64,000 bases of DNA from MFD01275-c22 sp963705885 (GTDB lineage Bacteria > Actinomycetota > Actinomycetes > JACCUZ01), in assembly GCA_963705885.1 (NCBI GenBank), contig OY970120.1, positions 1,302,001 to 1,366,000 on the forward strand. The letters are read 5' to 3'. A model generated the notes under the pieces. The model searched no databases, was not told the DNA's origin, and was given only the letters and a program-made list of their open reading frames with translations. Below, one piece after another: positions 26,280 to 35,904 of this stretch. Within the stretch, counting starts at the first letter, position 1. Every line of letters begins with the position of its first letter. Position numbers and translations under genes: made by a program.

Positions 26280-27485
26280 ATGACCGCGCCGGCATTCATC
26301 CGCCGGTCGGGAGCTCAGGCTAGTTGGGACGCCATCGTGGTGGGCGCGCGCGCCGCTGGCGCCTCGACCGCGTTGCTGCTCGCCCGCGCCGGCCAGCAGG
26401 TGTTGGTCGTGGACCGCGCCCGCCGCGGCTCAGACACCGTGTCCACCCACGCGCTCATGCGCGGCGGCGTCCTTCAACTGCGGCGTTGGGGGCTGTTGGA
26501 CCGCGTGGCGGCGACCGGCGCCCCACCGGTGCGCCGAGTCACTTTCCACTACGGCGCGGAATCCATGCCCGTCACGCTCAAGCCGTATGCCGGCGTCGAC
26601 GCCCTGTACGCGCCGCGCCGCATCGTCCTAGACGCAATCCTCGTCGACGCCGCCGAAGAGGCGGGCGCCCAGTTCCGCTTCGGACTGGCCGTGACCGACC
26701 TTGTTCGCGACGACGCCGGACGTGTGGTCGGTGTGGTCCTCCGCGACGAAGACGGAGCCACCAGAACGGAACGGACACGGCTCGTTGTCGGCGCCGACGG
26801 CCGCGGCTCCCTGGTGGCCGATCGGGTCGCCGCCCCGACCATCGCGTCCGGCGCCCACGTCGCGGCGTACGCCTATGGGTATTGGCCCGTTGCCGACCTG
26901 GACGGCTACCACTGGCACTACGGTGACCGGCTGTCCGCTGGGGTCATCCCCACGAACGACGGCCTCGCTTGCGTGTTCGTCGGCGGTCCGCCGCCAGTGC
27001 TCGCGGCGGCGATGCTCCATCGCCGCCCAGCCGCAGCGGAGCGGGGACTGCTGGCGCGACTCGACGGTCGCCTCGCCGATCTCACCTCGGCGCCGCCGGT
27101 CGGTCCGGTGCGATTCTTCCGCGGGACGCCAGCACGGTTGCGTCGTCCGTACGGGCCCGGCTGGGCTCTCGTCGGGGACGCTGGCTGGTGGAAAGACCCG
27201 CTGTCCACCCACGGCATCACCGCCGCCCTACGGGACGCGGAACTGCTCACCACAGCGATCGTCGCCGGGGCGGCGTCGAAGCGCGCCAGTGGGATCGAGC
27301 TGGCCGACTACCAGGCACAGCGCGACCGCATGGCCCTACCGATGCACCCCCTCGTCGACCGCCTCGCTTCTCACGAGTGGGACCTCGCAGAGGTTCGTCG
27401 CTTGCTGCACGGGCTGTCGTCGGTGATGGCGGACGAGGTCGAGGCGATTCGCCGGTTCGACGCTGCGCCCCGGCGCACTGCCTGA
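26280..27485 (+). CDS. FAD-dependent monooxygenase / oxidoreductase
   Basis: The 401-residue protein is a group A flavin hydroxylase-like enzyme. DAIVVGARAAGASTALLLAR is the dinucleotide site, GADGRGS the middle DG motif, and LVGDAGWWKDPLSTHGITAA the second FAD motif. RGSDTVSTHALMRGGV near the N terminus is typical of geranylgeranyl-reductase/halogenase-like relatives. I chose ATG 26280 because the Rossmann strand follows after about 15 residues. It lies 79 bases behind the OsmC gene and 50 bases ahead of a large SARP-type regulator that may control it. The substrate is unknown. Confidence 0.85.
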   Translation: MTAPAFIRRSGAQASWDAIVVGARAAGASTALLLARAGQQVLVVDRARRGSDTVSTHALMRGGVLQLRRWGLLDRVAATGAPPVRRVTFHYGAESMPVTLKPYAGVDALYAPRRIVLDAILVDAAEEAGAQFRFGLAVTDLVRDDAGRVVGVVLRDEDGATRTERTRLVVGADGRGSLVADRVAAPTIASGAHVAAYAYGYWPVADLDGYHWHYGDRLSAGVIPTNDGLACVFVGGPPPVLAAAMLHRRPAAAERGLLARLDGRLADLTSAPPVGPVRFFRGTPARLRRPYGPGWALVGDAGWWKDPLSTHGITAALRDAELLTTAIVAGAASKRASGIELADYQAQRDRMALPMHPLVDRLASHEWDLAEVRRLLHGLSSVMADEVEAIRRFDAAPRRTA

Positions 27486-27535
27486 CAGGCCAACCCCCGC
27501 GTACGGCCCCGGCTACCCTCGTCTGAGGAGGAGCA

Positions 27536-30500
27536 ATGCGCGTCGAAATCGACTTGTTGGGCGGCTTCGCTGTCCGAGTCGAGGGGCAGACGGTTCCCGC
27601 CGAGCACTGGCGCCGCCGCCAGGCGGCTGCCCTGGTCAAGCTTCTCGCGCTCGCCCCGCGCCGCACACTGCACCGTGAGCAAGTCATCGATGCGCTGTGG
27701 CCCGACCTCGACATCCGCGACGCGGCGCCACGCCTGCACAAGGCCGCGCACTACGCCAGGCGCTCGCTAGGTGATCCGCACGCGCTGGTCGTCGCCGGGG
27801 ACACCCTGTCGCTTTTCCCGGACTCCGATGTGGCAGTCGATGCCGAGGCATTCGAGCGGTGCGCCGAGCGGGTCCTCGCCGCCGACGAACGGCCGGGCAG
27901 CGACGAAGGAGCAGCAACGGCGGCTGCCGCAGCCGACCTGTGGACCGGAGACCTGTTACCCGAGGACCCGTACGAGGCGTGGTTGGACGGCCCGAGGAAC
28001 CGGTTACGCCAGTTGCACCAGGACGTGCTGCGCCGCGCCGGCCGGTGGAGAGATCTCGCCCGTGCCGACCCGGCCGACGAGGATGCCTGCCTCGCCCTCG
28101 CGCAGCGGCTCGCCGACAGCGGCGACCGACGCGGAGCCCTGCGGCAGTTGGAGCGGCTGGAGCGAGCGCTGCGCGGCGAGCTCGGCGTCACCCCAGGCCC
28201 GGCCGTCGCCTCGCTCCGTGCCGAATTGCTCGCCGCAGACCCCAGGCGAGCCGAGGCCCATCGACGCCCGGCGCCGATGCCGCTGGGTCGAGACCGAGAG
28301 CTCGGCCGTATTGACAGGCTCATCGTCGCGACCAGCGGGGGCCAGGGCCGGACACTGTTCGTGTCGGGGCCTGCCGGCATCGGCAAGACCGCGGTGCTTC
28401 GTTGGATCGACCGGCGCGCTGAAGAGTCCGGCCTGCGCGTGGGTATCGGCACCGCCGCCGCCATCGAGGGCGCGTGGCCGTACGCGCCTGTCTTGGAAGG
28501 GCTCGCAGACCTATGCCGGCGTCACCCAGCCTTGCTCGATGGACTGGCCGACGAGTACCGCGTCGAGATCGAACGGGGACTACGCGGCGCTTCCCCGGAT
28601 TGGGACGGTGAGAGTCGCCACCAGCGGTTGTTCGTCAGTGCTGCGGAGCTGCTGCGGCTCGCGTCCTCCGGCAGTGGCGCAGTGCTTGTCGTCGACGACG
28701 CCCACGACGCCGACGAGGCGAGCCTGCGCCTGCTGCACTATCTGTCCCGCACCGCCGTCGGCGAGCGAATCATGATCGTGGTCGCGCACCGGCCCTTGCC
28801 GTTGCGGCCGGCGATGGACGCGATGCGACGCAGCCTGATCGGCCGCGGCACGTCCGTGCCGTTGGACCTCGGCCCGCTGGCAGACGTTGACATCCGGCGG
28901 CTGGCGGGCCGGGCCGTCGGCGAGAACCAGCTCCTGCTCGAACAGGTGGTCAGGCTCGCCAGCGGCAACCCGTACGCGGCTGTCGAACTGGCGCGCACCG
29001 CCGCGGCGGGCGATGACCACGCCCGCCCGCTGGGCGCCCTGGTACTCCGTGGCCTCGGCCCCGACGCGACTGCCGCACTCACCAGGGTGGCGGTGCTCGG
29101 CGCCGCGTTCGACACCGACGAGTACGTCGCCTTGTCCGGCGCGGGCGAGGCGCGGGCGTACGTGCTACTCGACGAGGCACTCGCCGCGGGCGCGGTCGAG
29201 CGGACCGGCGCCGGCTACCGCTTCCGGCACTCGCTCGTGCGCGACGCCCTACTCGACGGGTTGCCGCCGCACCGGCTGCTTCCGCTGCACCGTCAGGCCG
29301 CCAAAGCGCTGCGCGGTCTCGACGCATCTCCGGCGCGGATCGGCCACCAGCTGCTCCAGGCGGGCGACGTCGGCGCCGCCGCACCCTTCCTCCTCCAGGC
29401 AGCCCGCACCGACGCAGCCATCGGGGCCTACCGCGACGCGCTCGCGCTGATCGACGCGGTGCGTCAAGACGTCCGCGACCCCGAGCGCGGGCCGCTTCTC
29501 GCGCTGCGCGCGGACATGCTTATGGCCACCGGGGACGCCGGCGCCGTCCTCGCCTACCGGCAGGCGCTGAGCGCCGTCGACGAGGAAGCCGATCGGCGGC
29601 GACTGCTGCCGCGGCTAGCCCGGGCCGCTACGTTCGCCGGCGACTACGCGACCGCAGCTGAAGCACTCGACGGGCTTGAGCCGGACGGGTCCGACGACGA
29701 CGCCGCGCTGCTATTGGCGCGCGGAATCCTGGCCTACCTCACCGGGGACATGCCAACGGCCGAGGCCGCCGCCGACGAGGCGCGCCGCCGCCTCGGGGTC
29801 GCCGATCCCGGTGACTGGCGGATGTATGACCTGATCTCTTTGCAGGGCTTGGTCGCTCATCTGCGTGGGGAGTGGTTCTCCCGGCTCGCCGTGGAGATGC
29901 GTGCCGGCGCGCAACGCCCCGACCTGGCGCAGTCGATGTTCGACAGCCATCTGTGTGTGGCGGAGTTCCTGCTCTACGGGCCCACGCCGTACGCGGAAGT
30001 GGTGGCCCTGGCCGCCACCCTGCGCGAGTCGGCCCAACGGTCAGGCGTGTTGCGGGCCGTGGCGTTCGCCACCGCCCTGCGCGGGGAGGCGGCGCTGCTC
30101 TCCGGCGATCTGACCCTCGCCGAGGCCGAGCTCACCGAGGCCGTCGCACTGCACCAGCGCATCGGCTCCTCCGCAGGGGAGGCCCACAGCCTGCAAAGGC
30201 TCGCCGAACTGCGTCTTGCGCAGGGAGACCGGGCCGAGGCCACGCGGCTGCTGAGCTGCGCGCTCCCCCTCGCCCGCTGGTCGCCCATCGCGCTGCACCT
30301 CATGCAGCGCGTGTACGGGACAATGATCCAGGCCGCGCCGGATGTGGACAGCGCCCGGGCGGTCGTGGATCGGGCCATGGCCACGCTCGGCCAGGAGGAC
30401 AGCTGCACCTTCTGCTCCGTCATGCTCGCTGTCCCAGCCGCGACCGCCTGCGCAGACGCCGGCGACCTCGACGACGCCCGCCAGCACCTCGCGGCGGCTG

Positions 30501-30691
30501 AGAAATCGGCTGCCCTCTGGCAAGGGACCGCCTGGCAGGCGGCGACCGTCGAGGCTCGGGCACACCTGCACCGCGCCGAAGGCGACCACGACGCCGCACA
30601 CCGACGATTGATCGAGGCCGCCGACCTCTTCGCCGCCGCCGGCCAGCCGCTCGACGCCAATCGCTGCCTGGCCGGACAACGTACGCGCTAA
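27536..30691 (+). CDS. Large SARP-type regulator with AAA ATPase and TPR-like repeats
   Basis: The 1051-residue protein begins with a winged-helix/BTAD unit (residues 1-240; LLGGFAVRVEG, REQVIDALWPD, ELGVTPGPAV). An ATPase domain follows, with P-loop GPAGIGKTAVLRW near 280 and Walker B VLVVDDAHDADEAS. The rest is helical repeats, rich in Ala/Leu pairs, without a C-terminal LuxR helix. GAGGAGGA lies just before the ATG. It probably regulates the OsmC/monooxygenase genes upstream in response to an unknown signal. Confidence 0.88.
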   Translation: MRVEIDLLGGFAVRVEGQTVPAEHWRRRQAAALVKLLALAPRRTLHREQVIDALWPDLDIRDAAPRLHKAAHYARRSLGDPHALVVAGDTLSLFPDSDVAVDAEAFERCAERVLAADERPGSDEGAATAAAAADLWTGDLLPEDPYEAWLDGPRNRLRQLHQDVLRRAGRWRDLARADPADEDACLALAQRLADSGDRRGALRQLERLERALRGELGVTPGPAVASLRAELLAADPRRAEAHRRPAPMPLGRDRELGRIDRLIVATSGGQGRTLFVSGPAGIGKTAVLRWIDRRAEESGLRVGIGTAAAIEGAWPYAPVLEGLADLCRRHPALLDGLADEYRVEIERGLRGASPDWDGESRHQRLFVSAAELLRLASSGSGAVLVVDDAHDADEASLRLLHYLSRTAVGERIMIVVAHRPLPLRPAMDAMRRSLIGRGTSVPLDLGPLADVDIRRLAGRAVGENQLLLEQVVRLASGNPYAAVELARTAAAGDDHARPLGALVLRGLGPDATAALTRVAVLGAAFDTDEYVALSGAGEARAYVLLDEALAAGAVERTGAGYRFRHSLVRDALLDGLPPHRLLPLHRQAAKALRGLDASPARIGHQLLQAGDVGAAAPFLLQAARTDAAIGAYRDALALIDAVRQDVRDPERGPLLALRADMLMATGDAGAVLAYRQALSAVDEEADRRRLLPRLARAATFAGDYATAAEALDGLEPDGSDDDAALLLARGILAYLTGDMPTAEAAADEARRRLGVADPGDWRMYDLISLQGLVAHLRGEWFSRLAVEMRAGAQRPDLAQSMFDSHLCVAEFLLYGPTPYAEVVALAATLRESAQRSGVLRAVAFATALRGEAALLSGDLTLAEAELTEAVALHQRIGSSAGEAHSLQRLAELRLAQGDRAEATRLLSCALPLARWSPIALHLMQRVYGTMIQAAPDVDSARAVVDRAMATLGQEDSCTFCSVMLAVPAATACADAGDLDDARQHLAAAEKSAALWQGTAWQAATVEARAHLHRAEGDHDAAHRRLIEAADLFAAAGQPLDANRCLAGQRTR

Positions 30692-31018
30692 CGAGCAGGC
30701 CGGTAAGGAGTCCAGCTGGCGACCGACTCACCAGCCAACCTCTTGCCTCGGTACTCGCCGATGACGTTCCTCCTGTGCAACGTCCTGCACAAAGTTGCCC
30801 ACATGGCATCTTGCTGTCGGCATCATGTGCGTTGCCGTCACATAGACACAGGCGGTCGCCGCAGCGCGGCCGGCATATCACCAAGAGACCTGAGTCAGTC
30901 GCCAGCGCCCGCAGGGTGGCGAACATCACCGTCACAACGGAGCTGGCATTAGCGCTCGGTGCGCGGGCTCGTAGCCGGTTCTCGGAGCGGCACGTCTGCG
31001 CGCCGAGCCAACAGATCG
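30692..31018. other. Gene-free gap with dispersed-repeat copy
   Basis: These 327 bases separate the SARP/ATPase gene from the lipoprotein gene. Apart from the repeat copy at 30928-30962, I see no gene, hairpin or promoter that stands out. Confidence 0.5.
30928..30962 (+). repeat. Dispersed 23-bp motif, copy 3, with extended upstream match
   Basis: The core GAGCTGGCATTAGCGCTCGG begins at 30940. Upstream ACCGTCACAACG also matches the 33617 copy, so about 33 bases align with four differences. Confidence 0.55.
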
Positions 31019-31369
31019 TCAGGGGCAGCGCGCCCCGCTGTCGATGAACCAGGTGCCGTCGTTGCCCCAAATCGAGTGCAGGACCACGTCACCGGATCGG
31101 ATCTGCGCTTCGTTGCGGACCGGGCCGACTACGCGCCAGCCGTCCTTGGGGACGTCGAAGCCCACCCCGGCGGTACCGCCGAACGACTGAGCGCCTGCCA
31201 CTGGCGAGTCGTCCCCTCCCCGGGTGACTGCCAGGCTCAGAGCGAATCCATCGTGCTGCCCGGCACAGGTGGCGCTGCCGCCGGACTCAGGTTGCAGATC
31301 AGCTGACCCGCACCCCCAGAGCGCCCCGACCAAGAGCACGCAGATGCACCCGATCAGGAACCGATGCAT
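31019..31369 (-). CDS. Small lipoprotein of unknown function
   Basis: The 116-residue product starts MHRFLIGCICVLLVGALWGC, a lipoprotein-like signal whose likely lipid-anchored Cys follows ALWG; the lipobox is not perfect. The mature part contains SATCAGQHDGFALSLAV and ends DSGARCP, so one disulfide is possible. I prefer the ATG at 31369 over GTG 31408 because the signal peptide starts there. No family was recognised. It stands between two repeat-bearing gaps. Confidence 0.6.
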   Translation of the reverse strand: MHRFLIGCICVLLVGALWGCGSADLQPESGGSATCAGQHDGFALSLAVTRGGDDSPVAGAQSFGGTAGVGFDVPKDGWRVVGPVRNEAQIRSGDVVLHSIWGNDGTWFIDSGARCP

Positions 31370-31590
31370 GACCCCTGCGGGACTCCCTCCGGCTCTCGCC
31401 ACTAGCACGGATGATGCCGGTTCACGTCGTGTCGTGTCAGCCGCCTGTCAACGACGGCCGAGAGAATGCGCTGGAACGGCACTTCGGTGCGCACGCTCGC
31501 CGGGTCTGGTCGATTCGATCGCCGGCCGCTGTGGGCGTCGTTATGGTCCGTTGTGGGTGACGAGCCAGATTGTCTCGGAGGCGATGTGTG

Positions 31591-32526
31591 ATGCGTGCAC
31601 TTGTTGCAGAGAGCTCGGCGCCGAACCGCCTCTTTTTGCGCGATGTACCGGAGCCGACTCCTTCACCTGGCGAAGCGCTCGTGGAGGTTCGCGCGTTCTC
31701 GATCAATCGGGGAGAGCTGCGAATGCTGGAGACCGCGGCTGATGGGTGGCGTCCGGGCTGGGACTTCGCTGGCGTCTTACAGGTCGACGTCGACGGTGGC
31801 CCGAGAGCAGGCGCTCGGGTGGTTGGCATCCGACAAGGAGGGACGTGGTCCGAACGTGTCACGGTGCCGGAGGGATGGATGGCCGAGTTGCCCGGTGGCG
31901 TGTCGTTTACTGAGGCCGCGACGCTTCCTACTGCCGGGTTGACCGCCCTGCGAACGCTTCGGGCTGGATCCGGACTCCTTGGCCGGCGAGTTCTCGTGAC
32001 AGGCGCCTCGGGCGGGGTCGGTCGCTTCGCGATCCAGCTCGCGCATTTGGGCGGTGCGGAAGTAACTGCGCTGGTCAGCGGTAACTCAGCGCGGGCGGGA
32101 GGGCTTCGCCAGCTGGGAGCCGGCGAATTAGCGTCCGACGTCGAGGAGCTAAGAGGCGGGTTCGACCTCGTCCTGGAGTCGGTGGGCGGCCACACGCTCG
32201 GCAGGCTCGTGACCATGCTCGACCGCCAGGGCACGCTGGTGATGTTCGGCAACAGCTCCAACGAGCTCACCGAGTTTGATGCGCGCGACGTGTACAACGA
32301 TGCGAGCGTCCACATCCGAGGGTTCGAACTGTTCCACGGTGGAGATCCATTTGGGCGCGACCTCGGTTACCTCGCCACGTTGGTGGCAGACCACAAGCTC
32401 GATCCCCAACTCACGGGCGAGATGCCCTGGGAGGAGATGTCGGCGGCGATCGGACGTCTGCGAGACCGTGACGTGGCTGGGAAGATCGCACTCACCGTTG
32501 GGCGTCCAGCCCCGCCGTCGAAGTGA
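31591..32526 (+). CDS. NADPH:quinone oxidoreductase-like zinc-free MDR protein
   Basis: The 311-residue medium-chain dehydrogenase has the N-terminal GroES-like domain (AFSINRGELRMLE) and a Rossmann domain with VLVTGASGGVGRFAIQLA, followed by FDLVLESVGG. Zinc ligands are absent, as in quinone oxidoreductases, so it likely reduces quinones or enones with NADPH. I chose ATG 31591, nine bases after GGAGG; a start at 31570 lacks that spacing. A hairpin follows the gene at 32566. Confidence 0.88.
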   Translation: MRALVAESSAPNRLFLRDVPEPTPSPGEALVEVRAFSINRGELRMLETAADGWRPGWDFAGVLQVDVDGGPRAGARVVGIRQGGTWSERVTVPEGWMAELPGGVSFTEAATLPTAGLTALRTLRAGSGLLGRRVLVTGASGGVGRFAIQLAHLGGAEVTALVSGNSARAGGLRQLGAGELASDVEELRGGFDLVLESVGGHTLGRLVTMLDRQGTLVMFGNSSNELTEFDARDVYNDASVHIRGFELFHGGDPFGRDLGYLATLVADHKLDPQLTGEMPWEEMSAAIGRLRDRDVAGKIALTVGRPAPPSK

Positions 32527-32565
32527 CGTCTCATGTTGGCACTGAACGCGCCGGAGCCGGCGCAG

Positions 32566-32593
32566 CGAAAGCCTGATCGAGCTCAGGCTTTCG
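32566..32593. terminator. Terminator-like perfect hairpin
   Basis: CGAAAGCCTGA (32566-32576) pairs perfectly with TCAGGCTTTCG (32583-32593) around a six-base loop. It lies between the convergent quinone oxidoreductase and recombinase genes. Confidence 0.65.
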
Positions 32594-32597
32594 GTCA

Positions 32598-32620
32598 GTC
32601 CGAGCGATAGTGCCGGTTGC
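32598..32620 (-). repeat. Dispersed 23-bp motif, copy 4 (inverted)
   Basis: On the minus strand the core reads GCAACCGGCACTATCGCTCGG without its last base and matches the 33629 copy at about 16 of 21 positions. It is the only copy in reverse orientation and lies next to the recombinase gene's 3' end. Confidence 0.4.
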
Positions 32621-32645
32621 GTTCGTTTCGACGCCAGGCTTCTGG

Positions 32646-33591
32646 TCAGCCGGTGCTCATGCCGGCTAGGTAGGCGGCGACGGCGTGGGCGGCGTGGCGG
32701 TCGAGGTTGGCTTTGGCCATGTCGTAGCGCATGGTGGTGCGTGGGTCGGCGTGGCGCCTGGCGTACTGCATGTCGCGGATGCTGATCCCGGCGACCAGGC
32801 CGGTGGTGCAGAAGGTGCGCCGGAGTCCGTGCGGGCTGATCGGGTGGCTGATGCCCGCGGCGCGGGCGGCCCGGGTCAGGGCGCGGCTGGCGCCGGCGCG
32901 GTCCATCCGCCGGCCGGTGCTGGTCCGCAGGATCGGGCCGGCGGTGCGCCCGTCGACGGCTTCCCGGACGGCGCGCAAGACAGGGATCGGCAGCGGGATG
33001 TCGGCGGGCTTGGCGCCCTTGCCGAGCACGTGCAGCAGCTCGTAGCCAGCCTCGTAGCGCAGGTCGCCGATGTCGGTGGCGCAGGCTTCGGACACCCGCA
33101 GACCGAGCATCCCGAGCAGGCAGACCAAGGCATGGTCATTGGGTCCGGAGACGCGGGCGGCGGCGAGCAGCGCGGCGAACTCGAGGGGATAGCACGGTGC
33201 GCTTCTGGCCCTCCCAGGCCACCTTCGGCCGGGTGACTGCCGCGGCCGGGTTGGCCGGGATGAGGCCGTCGATGACGGCGTACTTGTAGAACGTGGCGAC
33301 GGTGCCGAACCGGCGGGCCACCGTCGCGGCCGCGTAGCCCCGGCTCTCCAGGTTGCGCACGTACATCTCGAGCTCGCCGCGGCTGACCCGCAGCGGCTCA
33401 CGCTCGTAGGTCTGGCACCAGCCCAAGAATGCCCGCAGGTCCTGGGTGTAGGCGGTCAGCGTGGGCCCCCGGTAGCGGGCTAGGAAAGAGCCCACCGCCA
33501 GCCTCGTCACATCCAGGTAGCTCGGCACCAGCTCCGTCGTGGTACGGGACGCTCCTCCCGGCAAGGCCGGAAGCCGGTCTCCCGGCGCCAC
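32646..33591 (-). pseudogene. Tyrosine recombinase/integrase, frameshifted
   Basis: Two overlapping frames together encode a complete phage-integrase-type recombinase. The N-terminal SAM-like DNA-binding part (33591 downwards: FLARYRGPTLTAYTQDLRAF) runs to VAWEGQKRT. The catalytic part then continues in another frame (PLEFAALLAAARV) with Arg in LGLRVSEA, HGLRRTF and Tyr in RYDMAK. The His of the usual GHAD box is in RRHADPRTT. The frames join near 33186-33191, where CTATCCCC would need one base fewer or two more. It is surrounded by 23-bp repeat copies. Sequencing error remains possible. Confidence 0.75.
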
Positions 33592-33616
33592 TCAGAGCAT
33601 GACTGCGTCTCACCGG

Positions 33617-33651
33617 ACCGTCACGACGGAGCTGGCACTACCGATCGGTTC
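33617..33651 (+). repeat. Dispersed 23-bp motif, copy 5 (reference copy)
   Basis: The core GAGCTGGCACTACCGATCGG plus TTC occupies 33629-33651 and is preceded by ACCGTCACGACG. It lies just upstream of the recombinase start and of the serine hydrolase gene. Confidence 0.55.
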
Positions 33652-33807
33652 GTCGTGGACCGGCCAGGGCGGGTGTGCGCCGAGTTCCCTGTCGCTGCGG
33701 GGGTCCGGTGGACGCCGCGTCACGGCGAGCAAGGCTTATCGCCCGGCTCTGTGCGCCGATGGCCAAACTCGGTGGCGACATCGCCGTAGTGGTGCCACGC
33801 TCGCTGG

Positions 33808-34857
33808 GTGCCGGCGGAGGTGGACCGACTGGAGGCGCTCGCCCACCAGCTGAGGTCGTGGGGCGATACCCGCGACTTGTCCGGTGCGATGCTGCTAACC
33901 CGGGGCGGTGAGCGGCTCTTCGAGTCCTGCGTCGGGTACGCCGACCGCGCGACCCAGACCCCCGTCACGCCCGCCACCAGGTTTGGCATTGCGTCGGTGA
34001 CCAAGATGTTCACCGCCTGCACGGTGGTCAGCCTCGTCCGTGCCGGGCTGGTGACATTCGAGACTCCTGTCGTGGACGTGTTGCCTCCGGACCGCAGGCC
34101 GAGGACCCTGCTGCCCACGGTCACGGTGCACCATCTGCTCTGCCACACCTCGGGCATCGCCGACTATTGCGAGGAGGACGAGGACTCCCCGGCTTACCTC
34201 GCCGACTACGCCGAGCTGTGGCGCGACCTGCCCTCGTACTCGTTGACCCGGCCGGCTGACTTTCTGCCGCTCTTCGGCGACCTACTTCCATACCGCCCGC
34301 CGGGCGAGTGCTTCATGTACTCCAACGCCGGCTACATCGTCCTCGGCATGGTGATCGAGGAACTGACCGGTCAGGCCTACACCGACGTCGTGCAGCAACG
34401 CGTCTTCGACCCTGCCGGCATGTCGGAAAGCGGCTTCTTCCGGCTCGACGACGCAGTCGCTGACGTGGCGGTCGGCTACCGCCGCGCGTCACCCGACGGG
34501 CCATGGCGTAGCAACGTCTACTCGATCCCGGTGATCGGCGGTGCGGACGGTGGCGCGATGTGCACCGCGCGCGACCTGGACCGATTCCTCAGGGCGTACG
34601 CAGACGGGACGCTGCTGGGACCGCTGCGCGATGTCGTCCTGACCCAGCACGCCGACGCCGGGGACGGCTTCGGGGAGGGCTACGGCGTGCACCTCTACCC
34701 CGACGGACGGTACGGGCACGGCGGCGGCGACCCCGGCGTCGAGGCACTGACCTATCGCTGGTCCGAGGAGGACGTGCACCTCGTAGTGCTGATCAACACC
34801 GAGGTCGGGCTCGCCGGCGAGGTTCGAGACGCGATGATCGCCGCCTGGCGCGGCTAG
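33808..34857 (+). CDS. Serine hydrolase (beta-lactamase/D-alanyl-D-alanine carboxypeptidase fold)
   Basis: The 349-residue protein has the class C penicillin-binding fold: SxxK in ASVTKMFTACT, YxN in MYSNAGYIVLG and a C-terminal HGGGDPG in place of KTG. No signal peptide is visible after the GTG start, so it is probably cytoplasmic and more likely an esterase or peptidase than a cell-wall enzyme. It stands alone between two repeat-bearing gaps. Confidence 0.88.
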   Translation: MPAEVDRLEALAHQLRSWGDTRDLSGAMLLTRGGERLFESCVGYADRATQTPVTPATRFGIASVTKMFTACTVVSLVRAGLVTFETPVVDVLPPDRRPRTLLPTVTVHHLLCHTSGIADYCEEDEDSPAYLADYAELWRDLPSYSLTRPADFLPLFGDLLPYRPPGECFMYSNAGYIVLGMVIEELTGQAYTDVVQQRVFDPAGMSESGFFRLDDAVADVAVGYRRASPDGPWRSNVYSIPVIGGADGGAMCTARDLDRFLRAYADGTLLGPLRDVVLTQHADAGDGFGEGYGVHLYPDGRYGHGGGDPGVEALTYRWSEEDVHLVVLINTEVGLAGEVRDAMIAAWRG

Positions 34858-34980
34858 CGCGGGCAACCGCTGGTTGTCATGCGGCTGATCGGTCCTGCTA
34901 ATCGGCTCGGCCTGCAGGCACGCTGACGGACACGGGAGTGCTCAGGTGACTCGTCCTGCGTGCGGTCTACGTCCACCTCG

Positions 34981-35003
34981 GAGCTGGCACTCCCGAGCTG
35001 TTC
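34981..35003 (+). repeat. Dispersed 23-bp motif, copy 6
   Basis: GAGCTGGCACTCCCGAGCTG plus TTC matches the 33629 copy at 20 of 23 positions. It lies in the 225-base gap between the serine hydrolase and the convergent alpha/beta hydrolase gene. Confidence 0.5.
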
Positions 35004-35082
35004 TGGTGCTGCGGGCTAAGCCGATCGAGCGCTTGTCCCCTCTCAACCAGGCAACACCAATAGTGTCGTCTGGGCTGACTCA

Positions 35083-35904
35083 CTAGCGGCTTGGCTGCTT
35101 CTTGACGACCGCGCCGAGCACGCGCCGAACGGCGGCCACCGAGGCAGCTTGGGCATCTTGGTAGACGTTGTGTCCTGAGCCGTGCACCACGGTGACGGTG
35201 CCGTGAGGGGCAAGCGTGGCGAACGCGGCCTGGTCGGCACCCCAGAGCGCCTCCACCTTCTCGCTCCACACCTGTCCCCTGGCGTACACGGCGGGATCGT
35301 GGAGCAGGATCTCGAAGGGGATGTCCGGCCATGTCGTGACCTGCTCGGCTTGGTTGGCGCTCGCCGTCCCGTCCCAGTCCGGCCGGAACTCTTTGTCGTC
35401 GAACATGCGGGCGAACGAGGCGACAGTGGGATCGAAGAGCGCGACGCCGGCGACATCGTCTGGATGCTCGCCAACAAAGAGACGTGTCGTAAGGCCGCCG
35501 ATGCTATGGCCGACGAGAATCACCGGCACCGGCACTTTGGCGGCGCGCAACGTGCCTTGGAGCGAGGATGCGGCCCTGGCGGCTGTCATCATCGGCGCAC
35601 CGGTGGAATGGCCTACGCCGGGGTAGTCCCACGCGCATGTTCTGACGTCAGGTCCGAGGGCGGTGCGGAACTTGGCCCAGGTCGTCGTTGTGGAGCCTCG
35701 GCCGCCGAGGAGGACCAGTGTGGGCGAACCGGTGCCTTGACATTGCATGTGTGCCGTCTCGCCGTTGACTTGGTAAAGATCGGCGGCTTGGGCGGGCGGG
35801 CCAGCCGAGGAGCCTCCGCACGCCGTCAGAACGACGATGGAGACCGCCACCGACAGCAGGCTCGCCCGTCGTGAACCGCGGCGCCGGACCAGGTTCGACG
35901 TCAT
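35083..35904 (-). CDS. Lipoprotein alpha/beta hydrolase
   Basis: The 273-residue protein begins with a lipoprotein signal, SIVVLTACGG, so it is probably anchored outside the membrane. The alpha/beta hydrolase core has an oxyanion-type GGRGSTTTTW, nucleophile elbow VGHSIGGL, an acid in ALFDPTV and catalytic His in HGSGHNVY. The natural substrate is unknown. It starts within the ATGA overlap with the M23-like gene, so the two are co-transcribed and coupled. The frame stays open far upstream, but that part is the M23 gene in another frame. Confidence 0.87.
   Translation of the reverse strand: MTSNLVRRRGSRRASLLSVAVSIVVLTACGGSSAGPPAQAADLYQVNGETAHMQCQGTGSPTLVLLGGRGSTTTTWAKFRTALGPDVRTCAWDYPGVGHSTGAPMMTAARAASSLQGTLRAAKVPVPVILVGHSIGGLTTRLFVGEHPDDVAGVALFDPTVASFARMFDDKEFRPDWDGTASANQAEQVTTWPDIPFEILLHDPAVYARGQVWSEKVEALWGADQAAFATLAPHGTVTVVHGSGHNVYQDAQAASVAAVRRVLGAVVKKQPSR

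Noticed and set aside
15584..35003. Integron-like gene-cassette array
   Set aside because: The repeats lie between genes and a tyrosine recombinase is present, but the copies are not attC-like (no R'/R'' folding arms seen), one is inverted and the recombinase lacks visible IntI-specific features. Reported only as dispersed repeats.
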